Source of the DNA: Isoetes taiwanensis
Taxonomy: Eukaryota > Streptophyta > Lycopodiopsida > Isoetales > Isoetaceae
NCBI GenBank assembly: GCA_021234155.1
Contig: JAJEKV010000066.1
Location: forward strand, 1,890,718 to 1,954,717
Length of the DNA: 64,000 bases
Direction: 5' to 3'
Part shown: piece after piece, positions 57,600 to 64,000 of the stretch
Layout: each line of letters opens with the position of its first letter
Position numbering within the stretch: position 1 is the first letter of the stretch
Program-made: the position numbers and the translations under genes
The notes under the pieces: generated by a model
Databases searched by the model: none
What the model saw: the letters and a program-made list of their open reading frames with translations, nothing else
What the model was told of the DNA's origin: nothing

Positions 57600-58290
57600 A
57601 TGTTAGTTAAAGAGGGTCTAGTAGAGTCTCTTCATTAACAAGTCTAAGTACTATTTCCCACTTACCATTAAGTTAAGTTAAATAGGGCAAATAATTGAGA
57701 CTTGCTTTCCTACTGACCTTTAAATTAATATCCGTTAAGTTAATCCCGGTTAATTTTTATATGTTCATTAACTTAAACAGAGCATCCTTCATACTAAAAA
57801 AAGTTAAGTTATTTTCTTAACCAAATTAAAAAATATTTAACCAAATAGTGTAGAAGTTAAGTGACATGTGCTAGGTCCATTTAACTTCTAGTTTTTTTGT
57901 TAAACATTAACCTAATTTAACTGTGAGTGAGAAATCATTCTAGTTAGGTTAAACTCTTAAATATTAACTTTGATAAGGATGCCACTAGTCGACCAGAATA
58001 AAAATTTGATGATTGAATAACTGAAGTGATCTATCTGTAATCTAACAAAACTGCTTAACTGCTAGTGTGAAGTAGAAGCTCATTGTAAAAGTTAGGTTAA
58101 GTTGATTTCATTAGCTTAACCTAAGTGATCCATAACTGATATAGTGTGACTGCATATCTTCACAATCCTTTAAGTTAGTCTTAATTTGATGACTTTAATG
58201 GAAAATTACAATATTTTTAGTTGAGTTAAGAGATAACCAACTAGTTAAGTTAACCTAATCTAGTTGCGAATGGCAAACCACCCTAAGTCA
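57600..58290. repeat. Region dense in TTAAGTTAA / TTAACCTAA motifs
   Basis: More than a dozen occurrences of TTAAGTTA, TTAACTTA, TTAGGTTAA or TTAACCTAA in both orientations within 700 bp. No consistent period. It lies directly upstream of the LINE fragment. Confidence 0.6.
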
Positions 58291-58339
58291 TATTATTATA
58301 ATTGTATAGGTTGTATATTTCAGTTTGTTAGTGGTAGCA

Positions 58340-59590
58340 ATTTTTGCAGCAGCATTTGGATGCTCTTAGTGGGTCCTGTGACACAGCAGGAATGACGATG
58401 AACCTGCAGAAAACTAAGCTCTTGGCAATCCTCTCCTCGCAGCATAATATCCCAAATCTCTATTATAGAGGACAGAAGGTAGATGTCATAAGGACCTTCA
58501 AGTATCTGGGAGTCGATTTTTCCGCTAGTATGCTATGGGATGACTGTGTGGAAAGAAGGGTCGGCGCGGGATGGAAAGCCCCGTATGCTATGCAGAATAG
58601 CTGCTCTGAGAATAGACCTCTCGTGGATTTGGGCACGTAGAGCACACCTGTTAAGAGCACTCGTTGAACTAGTACTGTCGTATGGGGTAGAGGTCTGGGG
58701 TCCAGCAATTAGCAAGAAGACTTGGGATAGGCTAGAGATGGTGCAAAAGGCCTTTTTGACATACAACTTAGGTGTGAAGGACATGGTGCCTTATCAAATT
58801 TCGCCATATGAGACTGGTTTCTGGCCCTCTGCAACATTCTGCTATGAGCAGACATCTTGCATATTTCCATAAGGTCAATAGCATGGATGCACAACGTCTG
58901 CCCCCCAGGCCTTTGTTATTGGCACAAGGGCCACACCGACTGAAGAGAGTATGGCAGGAGCATTGTAAGGGGTGATTCGCAACATGGTCTATAGACTACC
59001 AACAGATTGTGGCTATACATGATGCCGAGGGACAGGATGCATACCTGAATGAGCACTTTGCTACCACTTTGTGGAATGCAGCGACTCTTGTGAAGCCTAA
59101 AACAGAGCACTACCACACGCAGGTTAATCCGGTGCTAGAACATGGCCCACACCAGTACTTGAAAGCACACATATCTATGAAGAAACGAAGAGCTATTGCC
59201 TCCGTGAGGACGGGGTCCCATCATCTCAGAATTGAAACAGGTCGTTGGAGTACGGATGGAGGGCAGAGAATCCCCCGACATAAGAGAATAGGTCAGTGTT
59301 GTCGCATGCAAATAGTAGAGGATGAGCACCATGCTCTGCAGAAGTGTCTGGCATATACGCACATCCGAGCAGCACATGCTGATCTTAGATGCTCTGAGAC
59401 ACAGCTGCATCACTTGCTGGCATCACCGATGGTTGCACGTCTCGCGTCCTACATTTTGTAGGTCCCCACCGTCAGAGTATCCATTATAGGACAGGGGATC
59501 TGAGAGCCTATTACCAGGGCTTTTCCTCCAACATGGGGTTTTTTCATCCCTGTAGTAGGGACACATTGTATAGTAACATTTGTATTTTCG
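58340..59590 (+). pseudogene. LINE 3' half: RT thumb and C-terminal zinc-type domain
   Basis: TAGMTMNLQKTKLLAILSSQ (58386-58445) and VIRTFKYLGVDFSASM (about 58485-58532) are RT thumb/connection features of non-LTR elements. ALVELVLSYGVEVWGPAISK (58657-58716) then KTWDRLEMVQKAFLT follows. The C-terminal frame 59009-59461 has ASVRTGSHHLRIETGRW and a Cys/His set (CCRMQIVEDEHHALQKC). The 3' UTR with TTTTCCTCCAACATGGGG follows to about 59590. 5'-truncated, with stops. Confidence 0.8.
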
Positions 59591-59654
59591 TTGTGGCTTT
59601 TATCTGCTTTGTGTAGTGTATCTACCATAGTTTGTCCTCCATAGATGTTAAAAT

Positions 59655-59906
59655 ATACTTCCTGTGGTAAGACGTTAAACTGCCATACCCAAGGTCACGG
59701 GTTCAACGCCTCGTTGTGAAAGTGGCCATGCACTGTAAAGTTGGTGGGGGAAGGACCCACTTCAACAATGTAAAGTGGTGGGGGCAGGACCCATCTGGGT
59801 GTGTTGTAAAGTGTCACATGTCCGATAGGACGCTGCCTTGTGGCGTGACGTTAAAATCTCTTCTTCTTCTTCTTCTTCTTCTTCTTCTTCTTCTTCTTCT
59901 TCTTCT
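59655..59906 (+). mobile_element. SINE-like element, copy 2
   Basis: B-box-like GGGTTCAACGCCT (about 59698), body with two GGGGGAGG/CAGGACCCA blocks, 3' end GTGGCGTGACGTTAAAATC and a (TTC)n tail of about 15 units (59859-59906). Same 3' end as copy 1 with a different simple-repeat tail. Confidence 0.65.
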
Positions 59907-60099
59907 AATATACGCGCATGCTAGAAGCATTGCCAACGTTATTATGACTTTCTTCAAAATAAAGTATACACTTTTATGGACCTATAGCATACCCATAGGT
60001 AATAACAAGCCCCTTTTTTTTTTCCAATCATACAGTTCTTCTAAGCCAATTATTATTTGATGCCACACAAAATGGCTCTCTTTCCTATATAAATATCTG

Positions 60100-60292
60100 T
60101 AAATCTATTTTTTCCATGTGAAAGGTGTTAGTGTATGGTTATGGTCTGAAATACACTATAGAAGGTTGCAAATAAAAAACTTGTACAATGCTTGTGAATC
60201 TGTTTTTTCCATGTGAAAGTTGTTAGTGTATGCTTATGGTCTGAAATACACTATAGAAGGTTGCAAATAAGAAACATGTACAAGGCCTAGGC
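60100..60292. repeat. 92-bp tandem duplication
   Basis: TTTTTTCCATGTGAAAGGTG ... GGTTGCAAATAAAAAACTTG, followed by a near-identical copy starting 60199. Confidence 0.92.
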
Positions 60293-60439
60293 ACAAGCCT
60301 GAATGGAGTCTTTCTTGTTCTTCCATTGAGTAATTTAATAAGACAGACCTTCAAAGTGGTGCTGTGAGGTTTATTAAAGGCGGCACAACAACTTGCAAAA
60401 CACTAATAATTCTTTACTAATCTCAAAGCAATGTATTCA

Positions 60440-60885
60440 ATGATTATTTAAAATACTCTTGGTTGAAAGTATACAAGCTTTTGTTATTTGCAAGATGATA
60501 GTGGGGCACCACAAAGGCCATCATTACTCGCAAATGCAGAAGAAGGAAAGCTGCTAAGTTTACATACTGAGGAATAGCTCCCGTGAGATGGTTGTGTGAC
60601 AAGTTCGGACTTTTGAGTTGATTCAAGTCCGGAAGCTGGAAGGTATACGTCTGTTAACTTATTTGAAGAAAGATCCAGGTATTCTAACTCATGAAGATTA
60701 CCAATGCATGCGAGGGGATCCCGCCACCAAGCTTGTTACCTTTTAGGTTCAAGTCCCAAAAGGTACGCCAAGTTTCCCAAACTCCGTTGGCATCTTTTGC
60801 CACTCAATTTGTTCCCCATCAAGAAGCAGAGAATAAAGCTTACGCCAAGTATTTTATTGTTTTGGAATTGGACACATCAAAGTGT
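60440..60885 (-). pseudogene. LRR receptor 3' end, decayed
   Basis: Minus strand frames give GNLHELEYLDLSSNKLT, SPNLSHNHLTGAIPQYVNLA and a terminal AFASNDGLCGAPLSSCK, the usual last LRRs and C-terminal cap of plant receptor-like proteins and kinases. At least three frameshifts are needed to read it through. It lies downstream of and in the same direction as the exons at 62516-63875, so it probably is the 3' part of that gene. No kinase domain is seen further downstream. Confidence 0.65.
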
Positions 60886-62515
60886 TACGGAGCATCAAAA
60901 TCGCAACCCGTCGATTCCCAATAGAGGCGAACTCGGTGCGGTAATTCCTCGACCCGGTTATGTATGATTGCAAACTTGACCAAATTTGCTAAAAATCGGC
61001 AAGCTTCGGTTAAATTTTTCCTGTTAGTGACGGTCCTTCCCGACACCGATTAATACTTAGATACATGACACAAGTACCTCAGGGATCCACGGGTCGCGAA
61101 ACACGCATTTAACCCCAACCCAAAAATAGTATGTTGCGGCATCCCTGAGCTACTGGTCTCTAGCTCATGAGACCACCTTCATCTAGGTGCAACTTGACAT
61201 GACCAATGTCAAGTCCTCACTAGCGAGCTTCATCAGTGCCCACTCGCTAGTGTCGAGTGACTAGCACTTTCGTGGCCTTCGGTTTTTTAGTCTCCCGGGA
61301 GAGCGGGGCGCAGACCAAGGTGCAACTAGGCTAGCAACATGATAAAATCTTGTCAAAGGTATCTAATAATAACTCAATACCTAAATACTCAAATACTAAG
61401 ATTAAAATGGATCTTGCACTATAATGGCCTAAAATCATAAGCCAAGCCAATAACTAAAGGTAACTTAAATTTGATCTGCAGCATAAACTAGAATGACCTT
61501 TTTAAGTGTGCCAAAATATCAGGTCCTTAGCCAAATTCAAACCTTTAACATTCGCCTTGCAAATAATGTCTGAACCGTTACACTATAATTTCGTATATGG
61601 CAAGGAAATAAGCTTACTGTTTCATTAAGATTCAAAGAAAAAACGAATAATTCAAAACATGTACTCAGCCGAGTTTGAACCCTTGACATCTAGCTCATAA
61701 GCAAGCATCCTATCCAATATGCTAATGCTTCATATCTATATATTAATTGAATTTGTTATCTTGATAACCATTTCTAGTTTTATTATAACTCCTTTTAAAA
61801 GGATGACTTGGCATCACCCGATTGGGTGGGTCATCAAGAACCTCCTTTGGTTCTGTTTAGCGCAGGCAGCAGCCCGATGGCTTGCCTTGCACATCAAGAT
61901 GATCCCCAGAGGGATCTATAAGACCTGAAGATGGATTAAATGGCCATTTCGGCCTTTGGGCTCCAAGGAGAACCCATTAATTCGTGATTTACAGCAGTAT
62001 TTAAGGACCCAAATTTCCCAAGCCTGATACTGTTTTCTTTTTATGCAACAGCTTCGGAATTAACCCTATATTGATTGCAATCCCTATCTCAGTTCAGGAG
62101 CTCTCAATATAAAACGAAATCCGACCGAGATACAAGAGAATCAAGCAGATACATGCAGAGAAAAGCATTATTTAGCATGTTCTTGGTTCTTTCCTCCTCT
62201 TCTACATCTTGTATCAGATAGATTATTTACTCTCTTTCTTTAAAAAACATCAAGCATGATCTTACCTCCATCGCTTCTTCAATCTTTACTTATCTCTCTC
62301 TTTTTTTCTTTTAATTCCGAGATCTCTTCCTTCCTTCCTATTTCTCACGTTTTCCTCCTCTAATTCTAACTTCCTTGAATTCACCTCATCCTTATGCCAC
62401 GTCATACCCCTTAATTATTTAATATAGTATAGAGATGCAACCATAATAAAATTCACATCACATTCTTATCCCCTTTAAGATTCGACGTCCTCGTCGAATA
62501 AAATTCACATCACAC
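60886..62515 (-). other. Large intron or insertion within the LRR gene
   Basis: No coding match. A donor GTGTGATG at 62515 starts it on the minus strand. An 18-bp direct repeat AATAAAATTCACATCACA (62445-62462 and 62497-62514) lies next to the donor. 61080-61330 is GC-richer and contains small inverted repeats around CACTCGCTAG, suggesting a transposon remnant. Confidence 0.5.
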
Positions 62516-63495
62516 CTGTAATCTGCAATGTCTCAATGTTAGACAGCTTGCCAAAACTTGAAGGAATAGAACCTGTTAGTAAATTTCCTTCCACCGTAAA
62601 GTAACGCAGTTTAACCAAGTTGCCTATAGACTCTGGAATATTTCCAGTATACAGAGCACCTTTAGGATCAGAAGGTTGTTCTATCTCCATATTCACAGGA
62701 CCATTAAGATCAAGATGCTCGAGATTTGTTAGAAGACCTAGCCAGGAAGGAATAGGGCCTACAAAGTTATTTCCTCCAAGGTTTAGCCTTCTGAGCTTAG
62801 TAAGATTGGCAATACTCTCTGGTATCTTTCCTTCCAACTGACAATATCCTACACTCAGCTCTGTCAAATTTGTTAGCTGTCCTATGCAGGCTGGAATGCT
62901 TCCAATTAGGCCAGAATTGTGAGCAAGTTCTAAATAGTCCAGACTTTTTAGATTGCAAAGCTGCAGTGGTATTTTTTTATTTATCATACCATTGCCACTT
63001 AAGTCGAGATATTTGAGATTCGAAAACTTGTCAATATAGGTTGGTATAGCAGAAAGATAGACTAGGGACAGATCAAGGTATGTCAAGTTAAAGAGTTGGG
63101 ATAAGCACCTTGGAATTGTGTTCAGCCGAGCAGCAGATGACAGAGATATAAGGTTAAGATTTTTAAGGCCGCATAAGATGCTGATAATGTCGTCTTTCAT
63201 GCCAGAGTTGAAGTTGCTGCTCAAATCTATTTGCTCGAGCTTTTGAAGCCTGGCCAAATCTTTTGGCATGTCAGTGATGTTCTCAATACTTGTGCCGCTC
63301 AAGTTAAGAAGTCTGAGCTGCGACAGTTGAGACAGTCCTGATGGCCATGAATACAGATCCACATTTGACAAGTCTAGTAGTTGAAGTGATTTAACATGCA
63401 CTAAGTATTTGCTCACAGGATTGAAAGGCATGGTTTTATCCACACTCAGCTTGGACTTGGAACTAGATAGGCTCAAGCCAATGATGCTTCCATTG
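62516..63495 (-). CDS. LRR receptor-like protein, LRR exon
   Basis: Open for the whole exon. About ten plant extracellular LRRs follow the LxxLxxLxLSxNxLxGxIPxx pattern, e.g. LDLSGNGMINKKIPLQLCNL, LAHNSGLIGSIPACIGQL and VGYCQLEGKIPESIANLTKL. It starts at an acceptor TTAACAG, so that SCNS-NGSIIGLSLSSSK joins exon 1 exactly as in related genes, and ends at a donor AG|GTGTGATG. Such proteins sit in the plasma membrane and bind peptides or pathogen signals; the ligand cannot be inferred. Confidence 0.85.
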
Positions 63496-63648
63496 CTGTT
63501 AAGAAAAAGGTATTTCAGCAATAATTTTTCAAAAGTAAGCTAAGATGTAAAAGATGAAAATGCAACCATGTCGGAAAAAGAGAATGCTAGAATTTAGAGC
63601 TTAATCTCACATCTACACAAACACGTAAATTGAAAGAAGAGCAATCAC

Positions 63649-63875
63649 CTGTTGCATGAAACTCCCTGCCATTGACAACAGTCAACAGTATTTTTCCACA
63701 ATGGAAGAACTTCAGAGCTAGAGCTAAGACTAGATTTGAAAAGACTAGATTTGAAACCCAAAAGAGCATCATTATCACTCTTTTTACAAAGGGCATTTGC
63801 TGCACTGCCCAAGGAAGGGGCCAAGAGGAATGCAATAAGTAAGGCTTGAAGCCAATGCTTGAATGAAGGAAACAT
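63649..63875 (-). CDS. LRR receptor-like protein, first exon (signal peptide and LRR cap)
   Basis: MFPSFKHWLQALLIAFLLAP then SLGSAANA is a typical secretion signal. It is followed by the N-terminal LRR cap: KSDNDALLGFKSSL, then WKNTVDCCQWQGVSCN with the paired Cys and W-x-G-V-x-C motif. The exon ends AACAG|GTGATTGC at 63649. I chose the ATG at 63875 because it lies just before the signal peptide; upstream in-frame starts would extend beyond a hydrophobic-poor stretch. Intron 1 is 153 bp (63496-63648). Confidence 0.85.
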
Positions 63876-64000
63876 TGCAGTGGCGGATGTGCTTTTCGAA
63901 CTGTGTAAGGTTTTCTGATGGATTTGCAGAATGGCACAATGGGTTTGTTAAGTAATGCTCGTTGAATTCTATATTGTTCAAAATGCCGCCATTTTCGAAA

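Overview
This window looks like nuclear DNA from a land plant with a large, transposon-packed genome. It holds chromodomain-bearing and Athila/Tat-type Ty3/gypsy LTR retrotransposons, LINE and SINE remnants, a Helitron end and a plant-type extracellular LRR receptor gene with two clean splice junctions. Nothing in it fixes the lineage; a seed-free plant or gymnosperm is a guess. Almost every coding stretch is broken by stops and frameshifts.

Layout. 1-10836 is the 3' part of chromovirus-type element A: histone H3-like ORF, hairpin cluster, unknown ORF2, gag, protease, RT/RNase H, integrase, chromodomain, structured 3' UTR, 3' LTR. 10837-11755 is part of another H3-like ORF (copy B) that abuts element A and runs into a tandem array of palindromes. 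That array is split by Athila/Tat-like element 2 (11809-22932, 5-bp target duplication TATTC). The array resumes at 22938-23960 and leads into a multi-exon pseudogene (24054-27906) whose first codons read MARTKQTAR, the H3 N-terminus. Its introns carry the same palindromes, and its last exon has a methyltransferase-like motif. 28.7-34.2 kb is decayed unassigned DNA. 34206 to about 50037 is element C, a nearly complete relative of A with both LTRs, an initiator-Met tRNA primer site, an H3-like ORF, hairpin clusters split by a 4.6-kb insertion carrying a LINE fragment, ORF2 remnant, pol, chromodomain, polypurine tract and 3' LTR. 50.1-60.4 kb holds an integrase fragment, a Helitron end, a stray chromodomain fragment, two SINE-like copies and a LINE 3' end. 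60.4-63.9 kb, minus strand, is an LRR receptor-like gene with a decayed 3' part.

Main observation. Elements A and C each carry, between 5' LTR and gag, an ORF that begins with an H3-like tail (clear in A, weak in C), continues as a long charged linker and ends in an H3 histone fold. Each is followed by clustered long palindromes and a second unknown ORF. A third copy (B) is partial. A fourth, otherwise unrelated gene has an exact H3 tail and its own palindrome family. The same retroelements end pol in a chromodomain, a module known in related families to read methylated H3 tails. I infer an H3-mimic/chromodomain/palindrome module captured by a plant chromovirus lineage. Frame repair, homology searches and structure prediction were not possible here.
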